DNA of 64,000 bases from Aselliscus stoliczkanus (GCA_033961575.1 CM066732.1:73818687-73882686), one strand, 5' to 3'. Shown: positions 11,468-23,580, counted from the stretch's first letter. Notes: generated from the sequence alone by a model not told the origin. A program made the numbers and translations.

Positions 11468-11784
11468 TAATCTAACTTTTTAAACCCTGATTTTATTCTA
11501 GGAAAATTTTATTCTAGTAGCCAAATTGATAATTTCAATTAATGGTACTTTATTCTGTGCAATAGACTCCAAACAGTGCCTTTTCCCTAGAAAACGTTTA
11601 AATTATGATAGGCCAATCAGAAAAAAGCTCTTGAGCTACCTGCTTCATTGCCCCAAATGTTGGAGAATGCACAACAGGTATGTTTCATGAACCCCAAGTA
11701 TCTGATCCTCTTTGCTAGTGGTTATAGAATTATCAGTCAAATGCTTCCTTCTCCTCTTTTCATGCTGGTTTCTCCCAAACAAAC

Positions 11785-11835
<51 letters not shown>

Positions 11836-11837
11836 AC
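11785..11837 (+). repeat. (CA)n microsatellite
   Basis: About 25 CA units with a single tacac interruption near the end. The Thr-His and Val-Cys frames over it are repeat artefacts. Confidence 0.97.
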
Positions 11838-12790
11838 GAACAAATAAACATAAACATCAAAATTGTTTCTAGCTGGGCTTTAAGCAGCTGTCCTATTATT
11901 TATATGCTGACATTATGTTACTGTGTGTACAATCTGATTTTCAGAAATATTGTTTGAATTAGTTCTCCCTAATGTCCATGAATTTATTCAGAAAACATTT
12001 CTTAAGTGTCTTGTATCTACCAGGCCCTGTGATAACAGGTACGTGTGGCCGATCTGATTTTAACCATGAGGAATGTGTAGCATAGAAAGGGTAGTAACAG
12101 TTAACTGAGCCTGTTTGCGAGAAGGCGGGTGCTTAGCTCACCAAGCTTCACTAAAATTTGATATTTTGCTTTTGCAAGCTGGTTAGAAACATTGCGTTAA
12201 AACACTGCCAAATTTTGTCCCGTTTTGTCCAAACTTTTTTAACTTGAAAAAGGAATTTCAGTGTGTAAAACTTCACATTATGAGGCCACCTGTAAACTTA
12301 AAACAGTCCAACTGTTTTTTCAGCTGCCTGCATCTCTGTTTCTCAGCTGACTAATACTGACAGATAAAGATGGCTTTCCCCTGAGAAGGATTGTTTTGTT
12401 TGTGGTGATTCTGTCACTACCAGGAGGGACAGCTCCCCTGATCTGCAGGGAATGCAGAGATGCAGTTTTATAGACAGAATTATATGCTGACTAGCAACTA
12501 AAAAATAATAGTCAAATAATGATTTCATTGTTCCTTCCTGTGTCCATGACAACGGAGAGGTATACAATTAAACCAGAAAACTGCCTGGGACGGTTCTTTG
12601 CCTCAAATACTACTATTTTGAGAAAGTTTGCAATTTATTGTGACAATCAAGAGAAGGACAAAAATGGGCATTTCTGATATCTTGCTAATTTTTGTGTTTT
12701 TAGATCCCTATAGGTAAATCTTCTGTCACCTCTGTTCACTAGCACTCTGTGTTGCCCCTTTAAAAAATGTGGGGTATGGCATAGTTCCTA
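11838..12790. other. Mostly unique sequence
   Basis: 11966-12045 looks like a short antisense L2/MIR relic (tttattcagaaaacatttct, taccaggccctgtgat). The block 12080-12430 is non-repetitive and carries E-box (cagctg) and GATA-like (agataaagatgg) motifs. I assign no gene. Confidence 0.45.
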
Positions 12791-13030
12791 TGGTGATGGC
12801 CATCAATGATGAAGAGTTCCCCCTTGGGCTGGCGTTGGACAGAGCTGTCTTTGAGTTCTCTCTCAGCCATTGAACAGCACTGGGACCTTAGGAGTTTCTT
12901 AATTTTTAAAATCCTTTATGTCCTTATTCAGAAAGAGAAATTAATAACAGAATCTTTTCTTCCCATAAGGTTGTTGGGCGTTAAATGAGGTAATGCACAT
13001 AAAGTGCTTAGTCTGCTGCTTGGCTCAAGT
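12791..13030 (+). repeat. MIR relic
   Basis: Decayed sense MIR: tgggaccttaggagtttctt, atgtccttattcagaaagag, then ataaggttgttgggcgttaa and gaggtaatgcacataaagtg. The distal half is the clearest. Confidence 0.6.
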
Positions 13031-13032
13031 AT

Positions 13033-13086
13033 GTACCCCATAAACTGGCTGTACCCCATAAACTGGCTGTACCCCATAAACTGGCT
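13033..13086 (+). repeat. 18-bp tandem repeat, 3 units
   Basis: Three perfect head-to-tail copies of gtaccccataaactggct. The 18-bp unit keeps frame, giving a repeated Gln-Pro-Val-Tyr-Gly-Val on the minus strand, but no gene context supports translation. Confidence 0.95.
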
Positions 13087-13185
13087 GTTTGTTGCGGTTA
13101 TTTGTAATTTTCCCTACAAGACCGTAATCTTCCAAAGCAGTGCTTCGCAGCCTTGGCTGGACCTTAGAATCACCTGAGTAACTTT

Positions 13186-13286
13186 TTTTTTTGAGGGCAG
13201 TGTCACTGGCTCTCATATGTGGGAACTGAACCGGGGCTGCTGACTTCCTAAGCCAGCGCTTAACCACGGCGCCACTCAGCCGGCCC
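13186..13286 (-). mobile_element. Type A SINE in the MER5A-like element
   Basis: Complete reverse-strand type A copy, ending cagccggccc. The 16-bp duplication tcacctgagtaacttt (13170-13185 and 13287-13302) is perfect. Confidence 0.94.
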
Positions 13287-13383
13287 TCACCTGAGTAACT
13301 TTAAGAGATCCTGAGGCCAGGGCCAAATACCAGATCAACTAAATCAGTATCTTTGGGTGCTGGGCCCGGGACTTAGCATTTTA

Positions 13384-13580
13384 TTTTATTTTATTATTTT
13401 TTTTAACTTTTTTTTTTTAACTTTATTAGGGAACTTTATCCAGGACCCATCAGCTCCAAGTCAAGCCGTTGTCTTCAATCTAGTTGTGGAGGGCGCAGCT
13501 CACTGGCCCATGTGGGAATCAAACCAGCAACCTTGGTGTTATGAGCTCACGCTCTAACCACCTGAGCCAACTGGCTGCCC
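13384..13580 (-). mobile_element. Rhin-1-like tRNA SINE (type C)
   Basis: Minus-strand SINE. The head is ggcagccagttggctcaggt with a degenerate B box (ggtttgattcc). The body is catgggccagtgagctgcgc then caactagattgaagacaacg, with a tail near gctgatgggtcctgg. The flanking duplication gggacttagcatttta is about 16 bp. I recall this body from horseshoe and leaf-nosed bat SINEs (Rhin-1 type). Its tail resembles the distal end of type B. Only one copy is seen here. Confidence 0.78.
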
Positions 13581-13659
13581 CTGGGACTTAGCATTTTAGA
13601 AATTGCTCCAGCTGATTCCAGTGTACAGCCAAAGTCAAGAAATACTGTCTCTTAAGGTG

Positions 13660-14629
13660 GGGTCTTTATTATATTAAAGCAAAAAAGTGTGGACAACTTG
13701 CTAACATAGATGTTTTGAAAAATAAAAGTCGGTATGATCTAGATAGGAAAAATGAAAAAGTGGTACATAATACCTTGCATATTTTATTATAGGTATTTTG
13801 AGTAACTGAATAGGGAGAAGCCAAATTAGTGATTTTTTTTTTAAGGGATCACTTACTATCAACATCATGTAGAGCGAATCTACTAAGAAAGAAATGCAAA
13901 ATTAGAAAATATGTGAAAACCCAAAGTTTGAATATGAGACAGTTAGCTAGCTATACAAGTGGAAACTATACTAAAGCAAAATTATTTTTATATTTTATTT
14001 TTTTTAAATGAGTTAATTGAGAGAAATAATCATAAAGATAAATCTGTGCTATTTTAACACAAAGATCAGTATAAATTCAAACACATCCTACTTAGCTTAT
14101 GTCTGTGTTTGTTTAAATTTTGGGCAAAACCACTGGCAACTCCAGAATAAGTGCTTTTGTATTGTTTATGCTGAATCAGCATCTTTAGCCATTTATTACA
14201 GTATTAAACCTTTTGGAATGGGAAGGCAAAGGTCTGGGATAAACTCAGTTGTATTAACTATATAAAAAAGCTTGAATTTCTTTCTGGTTATCCAAAAAAA
14301 CATTAATTATTACATTTTCAAGATCTTATAAAGTTTTAAAAAAATGATATCACAGGACTTAATTTTTCTGAATGGATTTGTTAGCCCCCAGTTGTTGTTT
14401 TTTTTATTTCCAAAGTGAATTTCTCTATATTTGAGCATATCACAGTATTTTGGTAAGCAAGTTATTTCAATTTTAAGCTTCTTCAAAAGAAATTTTAAAA
14501 TAAATACTTGATCTCACATTCAGTATCTGTTTCTTTGTGTATATAATTTTAACCTACATATATTGTTGATAATCATCATAATAATTACACTTGTGTACTA
14601 CTGTGGGTCTTCCACGTACTTTTGTGTAT
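13660..14629. other. No recognisable feature
   Basis: Very AT-rich. An 82-codon plus-strand frame (14017-14265) has no family signature. Confidence 0.5.
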
Positions 14630-14867
14630 AGTGCCCAAAAAATATATGCACATGACTTGTACGCATCGTTTGTTATCAGTATATATTACTACAATTTTAA
14701 TACAGTTTTTTTCCTTTCTTTAAATGTGTATACAGGGCCGGCCGAGTGGCGCGGTGGTTAAGCGCTGGCTTGGGAAGCCAGCGGCCCCGGTTCGGGTCCC
14801 ACATATGAGGGCCAGTGACACTGCCCTCAAAAAAAAAATGCATATACATTTTTTTGTCACCGTCTGT
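14630..14867. mobile_element. Short mariner-like MITE, split by a SINE
   Basis: 14630-14734 plus 14837-14867 align by eye with the element at 28826-28959. Shared blocks include catgacttgta, acaattttaatacagttttt, ttcctttctt and tatacatttttttgtcacc. The terminal inverted repeat is weaker here (left end gtgcccaaaaaatatatgc). A type A SINE sits near the right end. Confidence 0.65.
14735..14836 (+). mobile_element. Type A SINE, consensus-like copy
   Basis: Near-ideal family member: gggccggccgagtggcgcgg head, canonical B box ggttcgggtcc and an A9 tail. The duplication aatgtgtataca / aatgcatataca flanks it (14723-14734 and 14837-14848). tRNA-like folding stops at the T arm, and the 3' acceptor strand is missing, so it is not a tRNA gene. 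Confidence 0.94.
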
Positions 14868-17800
14868 ATACAGCTGCATTAAGTTCTCACAAAGTCTCAG
14901 TGAGGATGGAGGTCAACAACTAGGCTCATTTTATAGGTGGGAAAACTAAGGCAGTGTATTAGTAGGCAGTTTCAACTCAACCAGCGCAGACATTTTTGAT
15001 TTTTTAATCAGCTGTTCCTTTCATTAACTCATTATGTGTTTACCAAGCATTCCCAAGCTGCACATCTAGGCAGTGAGGATCCAAGATGAGTAAGACATAC
15101 TTCTTGCCTTTAAATAGTTCCATACATGGTGCTGTGAATGCATTCTAAAGTTCTTAGCCTGTATCTGAAATGGTCATGGCCAAAGCTATCAACTCTTAGG
15201 AGACATAGGCAAAAAGAAGAAAAGAATTGAGGTAATTCAGAAACCCAAAATTACCCCCTTCTACAGTTATATTTTGAGACAGCCTCCTAGCTGCAGTATC
15301 AGGTGATTTCTGTCACCTTAGGGAATGCTATGGTGTTTTTCTAAGAATGTATTATTCATTGATGCCTTAATTTGTTTTTCTCCAGCTTTTCAACTGCTAA
15401 TGTTCCTTTACTTTGGGAAACTGTTTTGAAGATTATGCATTTTGGTTTATTTTTAATGCTAATTCATCTCACATAGTAACTGGTTTTTGAAGTAACCCTG
15501 TTGCTGAATTAGAACCTCTCACTAGATATACATGAAACTCTATAGTAAGGTGTAGAGTTTAAGTATAAGGAAACTCTCCTTAAAATACATTGTATTTTGG
15601 CCGATTGTAAAGTCTTTGAGTGAAGTTTTTACCTTAACTGTCTTTTGTAACTAGCCATCTTCATTTTATTTTAAAGCATAAATCAGGATTCAATTAAATG
15701 GATAGAACTATTTTAGTTCTTGTTGAGGATTCATAGTTGCCCTAAAGGAAGGAAAGTTCAGAAAGAATATTATTAGTTTTTCAGTTACTGAGCGGAAACA
15801 TTTTATATCTTGAAAATTTTCTTTGAGTGTTTTGCAATTAAAAATATATGAAGAGATGAAGGACTAGGGTATAATGTTGAAAGTTAAAATATAAGCATTG
15901 TTAACAGCAAATAAATGAAATATATCTCTTACTCTTGTATGAAACTATTTTAACTTAATGTCAATAAAGTTTAAATTAGTTCAGACTTTTCTTATTAGAA
16001 TAAATGTTTCCTTTTAAAATGCATGATAATCATAATCAAGACAAAATTTGTCCTGTTATTTATTTTCAAAATGATTGTACATGTTTAGCAGACTTTTGAT
16101 TTAAATCCCCAGTGATATATTAGAGACAGATGTTTAGATGACCTCATGTTTAAAGTAATGTTATATTTGGACACAAGATTAAATTTTCCTTAAAATCTTT
16201 CCTTATAAGTTAAACTGTGTGGTAGTATACAAAAACTAATCAATGATTTGCAGTGGATTAATGCAATTCCTGTATTTTAAATAAAAAATTCTATCTTTTA
16301 TGGAATTCTGCATAGTACAAAAGAGCTGATTATGAAACAGCTGTTTACAAATGAAAATATTGTTTCATTTGTAAATGAAACAGCTAAATGGGAAACAGAT
16401 TTGAAAAGTTCCATGAATTTGAATGCAAATTTACCATATCATTTATACCGAACCAAAGAACATTGGTAAAAGACTGCAACATGGTTTACCAAGAAAATTC
16501 CGTTGAAGACTGTTTGTAGGATATAACATAAACATTCAAAATAGTTTTTCCTTTTTCAAAAACAAATTTTTTTCTTTACGAAAATCAGTATAACTGTAGT
16601 TAGTATATTGCAAAGGCTTTTAAGGAGCTCATAAACAACATTTAGTTTCAATGAAGAGAGATTAGCAGATGGAGCTATTAGAAATGTATAGGCAATTGAG
16701 TAGAGTGAAATAGATAAAAGGTAAGAGATACTATCTAAAGACAATTAATATATGTGACAAATGTGTGTAATCAGAGCTATGAGTACATAGGTATTAGCAT
16801 ATTGTCATTTTCAGCAGCAGCTAGAATGTTATACTGGAAATCACATTGCTATAGAAATTACAATTTAAAAACCTGGTGCAATGAAAACCTTCACATTTTC
16901 TCTGAAATTTTAAAGTTATGGAGAATTATTTTGAAAATTAGTTTACATAAAAACAAATGACTTAAAAACCTAACTTATGACTCTTTTGAATGCCAAAGTA
17001 CATCATTTACTTAATTTAGTTCATGAGTTAAAACTTCCAGGACTATTGTTTGTTTCTTTTCTTGTTCTGTATCTCTTCTACTGTCTCTCTTTTTCCCAGT
17101 TTCCTGAAAGTGTGACCATGTTTCCTCGGTAGCTTTTAAAAACTCACCTGGGGAATAAATGCCTTTAGGGGAGTGGGGAATTACATCTGGTTCTGTTGTC
17201 ACTATAACAAAGTGACTGTTAACTCCCTAAGTGGTTGATAATCACTCAAGAGAGAAGCAAGTGGAATCGATGCAAAGTATTTTAAGAAACAAATTTTGGG
17301 GCAAAATGAAGACAAAAAGAAGCTAGGAATGCAAGCAACATAAGTAAATGCACTTCAGATTGACATACTATTTTATTGACATTGATGGATGTGTTCTTAA
17401 TGGATGGTCCACCTTTAGCATACCTGAAGTGTTCTCCACATATTCTTTTGTCAGTAGTTAATGAATACCGGTAAAATTAATTCATTGACATGCAAACAGG
17501 CTAAATGGTAGTAGACTATAAATTTTAAAGAAAGATGGATGTCATTTGGCTCCTTCAATGATGTATCCTTTACTTTTGAGAATACCAGAGATAATTGTCA
17601 CTTCCTTATGTATTCTGATAAGGCAGAATACATAATCATGATGGTTTATAGCACATCATCCCCATCTTGAGGCTTTACTCATGATCCTATAAAGCAATGT
17701 TGTATTAAAATCAAGCAGCTGGCCCAAATGAGGATGTATTTAAAAGCCACTAAAGGAGGTTTTCTTATTTACTTATATTTTAGCCTAATATAGTCACATA

Positions 17801-17949
17801 CTTGACATAACCAATAAGAAAGTTTTAAAATCAGCTTATGTCAATACTTCTAACAAGGAAATACAATTGGGATTTTTGCATATGGGCAAAGTTAAATTTT
17901 GGAAAGAAATATAATTAACAGAAGTGAATAAATAATACTTAAACATCAA
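14868..17949. other. Long repeat-poor AT-rich stretch
   Basis: About 3 kb with no young transposon. A weak L2-like relic lies at about 15010-15115 (tttaccaagcattcccaagc, ccaagatgagtaagacatac). An imperfect inverted repeat is listed separately. Short open frames (60-68 codons) show nothing recognisable. Confidence 0.5.
16339..16385. repeat. Imperfect inverted repeat
   Basis: Left arm agctgtttacaaatgaaa (16339-16356). After a 6-nt spacer comes its complement, with a 4-nt insertion (16363-16385). A transcript could fold into a hairpin with an 18-bp stem and a small bulge. No flanking transposon explains it. Confidence 0.7.
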
Positions 17950-18480
17950 TGTAATATTATAATGTTAATGTTTAAAAATCATTGCCATACTGATTTTGCC
18001 AAATGCATAATGTCATCTATGCATCATCACAGAATCATACAGAATAGTTTCACTGTCCTAAAAATTCCTCTGTTACACCTATTCATCCTCCCTCCCACAA
18101 CCTCTGACAACCATGACCTTTTTACTATCTCTATAGTTCTTTACTGGAATCATACAGTATGTAGCCTTTCAGACTTGCTTCTTTCACCAAGCAATATGTG
18201 TTTAGTGTTCCCCATATCTGTTCATGGCTGAATAACATTCCATTGTATGGTATATACCACAATCTGTTTATTAATTTACCTCTTGAAGTATACGTTGGTT
18301 GGTTTCAAGTTTGAACAATTATGAATAAAGCTGCTATAAACATTTGTGTGCAGATTTTTGTGTCGATATGTTTTTAACTCATTTGAATAAACTAGGAGTG
18401 TGACTGTTGAAAAATGTTTAAATGACTTATTGTAATAATATCCCTGGTATATAGGAATATCCACATCTTTAGTTCATAGT
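17950..18480 (-). mobile_element. Old L1 fragment, antisense
   Basis: Matches the 3' portion of an ancient L1 read in reverse: catacagtatgtagccttt, ttcatggctgaataacattc, cattgtatggtatatacc and aaagctgctataaacatttg are standard antisense L1M landmarks. It is heavily mutated with no intact reading frame. Confidence 0.75.
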
Positions 18481-18959
18481 AGAAAAGGCAAAAATTTGTT
18501 TCCTGGTTTCGTACAGTTACATTCTGGATAAATACTCACTTTCTGTTTCTTCCTACATAGAATGCATAGGCATGAAAAGCTATTCAAATTCATGCTTTCC
18601 CACTGTTTGTTTATTTTTGATGAGATTTCAAGGTGAGGTAAATTCATAATTTGATAAGACCATTACAATTAATAGCTGAGGATAGGGCATGTTTAAAAAA
18701 GCAGAGAACATAGCACATAATAAGACTAGAAGAGTATAGTCAGGAGGTTGCAGTGTGTCCCTAGGTTACTGAAGGTCTGTTTCTAAGGTAGGTAGTTATA
18801 ACAGAATTTAGTTCTGTGCCCAGGTATCATTCAAAACCTTTGATTAGAGGTATATCCTTTTATCCCCCCATGAACAACCAAGGAAATTTTAAAGCTAAGA
18901 CAGATATCATTCATACGGATATTCAAGATGGATTCAGTCACTGAACTATCACAACGCTA

Positions 18960-18983
18960 TAAAATAATAATAATAATAATAAA
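18960..18983 (+). repeat. (AAT)n tract
   Basis: About seven AAT units directly next to the antisense MIR. Confidence 0.85.
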
Positions 18984-18989
18984 TATTAT

Positions 18990-19200
18990 AATGCCTAACA
19001 TTTATTGAGCACTTACTATGTGCCAGATACTGTTCAAAATATTACAGCAAAACTAGGTTTTGTGGGACCTGTCAACAACCTCATTTTACAAATAAGGAAA
19101 CTGAGGAAGAGAGAAATTAAGTAACTCTTGCTCATGTTGTAAATGGCAGCAATGGAATTCAAATCTTGATAGTCTGGCCCTAGAGCCCTCCCTCACAAAT
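18990..19200 (-). repeat. MIR SINE, antisense
   Basis: One of the best MIR copies in the window: taacatttattgagcactta, ctatgtgccagatactgttc, tcattttacaaataaggaaa and ctgaggaagagagaaatt in the order of a reverse-strand MIR. Confidence 0.88.
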
Positions 19201-19824
19201 CACGAAGCTCTAAAATTTTGCTGATTAAATTAAATTATTATGTGCAAAAAAAGTTAAGTACGCTGTTTGGAGAGGGTGCCACAGAATTCAATCTTAGAGA
19301 AGACTTGCACCTTGAATGGAGGAGGTCCAATAAAAATGGTAAATTTGCCAAGGGAGAAAATGGCAGGAATTGTAGAAGAGACATAGAATATTAAGCCTGA
19401 TTCGTGTGAATTGTATTATTTTACACTTGCTGATACGTTGCTTATGAAAAAGACATTGGTGATTTTTATTTCACTGTGGACAGAATAATTCTTTCACCAC
19501 AGTGGCCAGTGCAGACAATACTCGGCCTCTATGAAGTCTTCTCCATATGGCTGCTGGCTTACAGCTGTGTTGGTTAGACCCAAACACTCAAGATATAAAA
19601 CTTATTGAGTATGCATCAGTGAGCTTGGACAAGTAGGACACCAGCATGTTCACAAAGGGACCTCATAAGATTAAATGTCATCACAACAACATGTGTCTGA
19701 CTCAGAGACATGCCCTAGTGTTACATTAAACAAATTCCTTTTCGTTGCTTCTTTCATAGAAACCCACAGATTCTGAGCTTAGTCTGTATGTCTTTCTGTT
19801 GCGGAGGGGGGTGTTTAACTTCTT
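19201..19824. other. No recognisable feature
   Basis: Unique-looking sequence. I see no exon or transposon that I can support. Confidence 0.5.
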
Positions 19825-20010
19825 TATATTTTAGAAAAATTTACATGTAACATATAAACAAAAATGCACAAATTTTAAGTATACAGCTTGATGAGTTATT
19901 CAAAGTGTACACATTTGTGTAGCTGTTATCCCAGTTAAGAAATAGAATACTACTAGCAGCTCAGAGGTCTCCCTTGTACCTCCCTCCAGTCGTTAACTGC
20001 TCCCCCCACC
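19825..20010 (-). mobile_element. Old L1 3' fragment, antisense
   Basis: ttacatgtaacatataaaca, aatgcacaaattttaagtat and tgtagctgttatcccagtta fit the antisense 3' UTR of an ancient L1M family. Diverged, with ends uncertain. Confidence 0.55.
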
Positions 20011-21559
20011 CTGCCTATCGTTAGGGCATTTAACTTTGGCTTTTTCTTCTTAGTGGCCACATCTCCTTAAACTCCTTTTTCAATGAGGTGTATTTTGTTT
20101 ACCCATTAGGAGAACTCTTTTACAATCTGGCCAAAGTCAGCCACTCCTTTTTTATGGTTACTTTCTTCATCTGTTTAGAATTCACATCCACATTGTATTG
20201 TTGCCTCATCTAATCCAGCAAGAGAATGTCTCAAGAGTCTGTGCCCCATAAACTACTGAATTTCCTAAAGTAGTCACTGCCAGGGGCTTAATGAGAAACC
20301 ACCACATCTTCTTTGGCTGTAAGTCTCTCTCAGGGCTGGCGTTTCTCAAAAGATCCATGCCACGCAGACAAGCTTTTGTGAATTTTCAAACATAATTTCT
20401 TTTCATTTTTGCTTAGGTCAGAGTTCCTATCATATTTATAGTTGTAACACTATACTTCATTATTTTTTTTGACTTCTGTTTTAATCATCATGTTACATAT
20501 ACTTGTTATAAGTAGAAAAGTAAAGAATAATCAGAGGATAGGTCCCCATTTTTATGCAAAGCGAACCTGTCTTGCTACCATCTCAAGGATCTATGTTATG
20601 ACCTCTCTGGACTCACAGCGGCCATTGCTTTCTGTTAGTGGGGTCAATCTGTTTAAAAAATGGATTTAGGCTGCCTTAATAGAAGGACTCAGCTCTATTT
20701 TTATTTTTTGTCATTTTTATAGGATACTATGATTATTGAGCCCTTCTTTAGAAAAAAGTCTTTTAAAGGTTTTTGATAATGCTAAAAACATTGGTCTCAA
20801 GAAACCAATTATTCAAATTATTCAAATAATTCTCAAAGGTATTTGGTGACTTTAATTAAGGCAATACATAAATATATATTTCTTAATTATATTTATGAGA
20901 ACTTTGAAACCCTATAATATAATTAGAAAAGACTAAACGTATTCTGAGAGCTGTAGGTACACTGTGGAAAATGGATTGTCCACCTTCGGGGTGGACTGTT
21001 TTGAGCATTCTTATTTAAATTGTATTTAATATAGTGTTTCTATCTCAGTGACAGAATATGAGAATTGGGGAAATGCAGTTTAAAATTTTTTTTTTTTAAA
21101 TTCAGGATCAATTCTTTTATTGAGGGCTTATTATGGTTTTTGAAAAGTGCAGGATTGTTGCTGGTGTAAAATGTGCTTCAAAGTCACTTAGGAATCAGCC
21201 CGAAAGGAACACTGGGTAAGTCTGGGTCATTGCTGGGTAGGGAACATCATGTTTTCTATTTTATCACCCCAACTGTGTTCTAACCTAGACAGATGGAACT
21301 TCACAAGGTAACTCTTGCAAACAGAAAGGTCAGAACAATAGCTTCTCCAAACTAGGTGCTGACCTGCCACTGTGCATAGTAAAGGACCAGTTGTGAGGTT
21401 TCTCTAGGTGGTCAATCCAAGAAGCTGATATTTATGGGACTGTGGAGTATAGCTCTCATTATATGAATGTTTTTAAGTCAGAAGAGAAGCCAGGAATTTC
21501 TTTAAATAAAAGCAGTGGTTGTAGCAGTGGTTCTCTACTTTATATCTCATCCTTCTAGA
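20011..21559. other. No supported gene
   Basis: Mixed unique sequence. A 66-codon frame at 20469-20669 lacks any signature. A palindromic-looking aattattcaaattattcaaa patch lies near 20810. Confidence 0.5.
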
Positions 21560-21768
21560 CCAGCACTTTCCAGTAGATCTTTCTGCATTGATGGAAATGT
21601 TCTATATTGGTGCTGTCCAATATAGTATCTGCTAGCCACAGGTAACTATTGAACACTTAAAATGTGGCCAGTGGGACTGAGGAAATTAATTTTTAATTTT
21701 ATTTAATTGTAATTAATTTAAATAGTCACATGTGGCTAGTAGCTACTGTATTGGAGAGCACCACCGAA
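21560..21768. mobile_element. hAT-Charlie non-autonomous relic
   Basis: Ends resemble the cagnnctntccaat terminal repeats of MER1-group hAT elements: left agcactttccagtagat and right ctgtattggagagcacc are complementary in outline. The internal ctagccacaggtaactattg and gtcacatgtggctagtagct are mirrored. The family is not named with certainty. Confidence 0.75.
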
Positions 21769-21957
21769 ATTATGCATTTGTGCAAACCAAGAAATAATGT
21801 TTAATATGTAGAATAATGGACTATATTAACTTGTAGATTTACTTTAGAGTGGGGGAATTCTTTTGTGTTAATAAATCAAAATAACATAATTCAACCTAAC
21901 TCATGTTTTACTTTATGAGATAAAATGCTTGTTAATATAATTGTGAGGGGGGATGTT

Positions 21958-22100
21958 TAAAACAATATTTATTGTCTCAGTTCTGGAGTCTACAAGTCAA
22001 AAATCAATGTGTTGACAGGGATGGTTCCTTCTGGAGGTACTGAGGGAGAATCTGTTTTATGCCTCCCTCCTAGATTCTAGTGGTTGCTGGTAATGCTAGG
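21958..22100 (+). mobile_element. MLT1-type LTR, partial
   Basis: aatatttattgtctcagttc, tggagtctacaagtcaaa and gttccttctggagg reproduce the 5' third of the LTR at 3273. The rest is missing before the L1 that follows. Confidence 0.7.
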
Positions 22101-22212
22101 CTTTTTTATTTTTCTTCTTAAACAGCATAATATTTTTAACTATTATAGTATGGGCATTTCTTAAAGATGAATGCCTATTGACCTACAAGTAAGGAGATTC
22201 AGACTCACCAAG

Positions 22213-22275
22213 AAAAGAGAGACAGAGAGACAGAGAGAGAGATGGGAGTCGGGGGAGGGGGACAGAGAGAGAGAA
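22213..22275 (+). repeat. GA-rich low-complexity tract
   Basis: GAGA/GACA-rich run at the 5' edge of the truncated L1. The Ser/Leu-rich minus-strand frame is an artefact. Confidence 0.85.
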
Positions 22276-23119
22276 CCCAAATAAATAAAATCAGAAATGA
22301 AAAAGAAGTGACAACTGACACACCAGAAATACAAAGGATTATAAGAAAATACTAAGAACAACTATATGCCAACAAATTGGACAATCTGGAAGAAATGGAT
22401 AAATTCCTAGAAACATACTATCTTCCAAGACTGAGTCAAGAAGAAACAGAAAATTTGAACAGACTAATTACTAATGAAATTGAAACAATAATCAAAAAAC
22501 TCCCAACAAACAAAAGTCTGGAATGAATGGCTTCACTGGTGAATTTGTGAATTGGTGAATTTTACCAAACATTCAAAGAATTAATACCTATCTTTCTCAA
22601 ACTATTCCAAAAAAATACAAGAGGAGGGAAAGCTCCCAAGATCATTTTGCAAGGCCACCATTACCCTGATTCCAAAACTAGACAGAGACATTACAATAAA
22701 AGAAAATTGTAGGCCAATATCCTGATGAACATAGATGTAAACATCTTTAACATAATATTAACAAACTGAATTCAGCAGCACATTAAAAAGATTATGCACC
22801 ATGATCAAATGGGATTTATTCCTGGGATGCAAGTTTGGTTCAATATCTGTAAATCAATTAATGTGATGCACCACATAAACAAAATGAGAAATAAAAACCA
22901 TATGATCATATCAATAGATGCAGAAAAAGTGTCTGACAAATTCCAGCATCCATTTATGATAAAAACTCTCAGCAAAGTGGGAATAGAGGGAATATACCTC
23001 AGCATAATAAAGGCCATATGTGACAAACTAACAGATAACATCATACTCAACTAGGAAAAGCTAAAGGCATTCTCCTTATGGTCAGAAACAAGATAAGGAT
23101 GTCCACTTCCACAACTTTT

Positions 23120-23580
23120 TTTTTTTTTAAGATTTTATTGGGGAATTGAAGGAGGGGAACAGCATTAGGGAATCAGGGAAGAGAAACAGAGAAGTTGCTG
23201 TCCTTTTGTTTTTCAGTCTAGTTATGGAGGATGTTGCTTCACTGGCCCATGTTGGTATTATCATTGTTCTTTTCCCAGTGATGCAGATCAGTCACTGACC
23301 TCTGGACAGCCGCTCTTGGCAGCTCACACCAGCTGCTGGCCGCTGACACTGGCTGTCGGCCACTCACTGTAACTTATGGCAGCCCACTGCAGCAGATACT
23401 GCAGCCTACGCCATCGTTGGCTACTCAAGGCAGCCCAGCTCCAGGTCAAGCTGTTGTTCACTATCTTAGCTGTAGAGGGCCGTGTCACTGACCCTCATAT
23501 GTGGGATCCGAACCAGGGCCCTGCTGCTCAGAGCTTGCGTCCCAAGCCAGCTCTTAACTGATGCGCCACTCAGCCGGCCC
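23120..23580 (-). mobile_element. Type B composite SINE inside L1
   Basis: Full-length minus-strand copy (~460 bp) between duplications cacttccacaactttt (23104-23119) and cactttcacaactttt (23581-23596). The head carries gctgagtggcgcatcagtta-like sequence. The core has extra ctggctg/ctgctgg units compared with the 10290 copy. Confidence 0.94.

Larger units (their letters stand above)
13136..13655. mobile_element. MER5A-like hAT-Charlie element, split twice
   Basis: The pieces 13136-13185, 13287-13383 and 13581-13655 join into a MER5A-type non-autonomous hAT element: cagccttggctggaccttag, aatcacctgagtaactttaa, ctaaatcagtatctttgggt, and the mirrored end gctgattccagtgtacagcc. A type A SINE and a Rhin-1-like SINE interrupt it, each with its own target duplication, which makes the element older than both. 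Confidence 0.8.

Noticed and set aside
11645..11957. Thr-His or Val-Cys repeat proteins
   Set aside because: Translation of a (CA)n microsatellite.
13033..13086. CRISPR-like array from direct repeats
   Set aside because: Units are directly contiguous with no spacers, and the genome is mammalian.
14735..14836. tRNA gene suggested by intact A and B boxes and an anticodon-like arm
   Set aside because: The 3' acceptor strand is missing, a poly-A tail and target duplication flank it, and many near-identical copies exist. It is a SINE.
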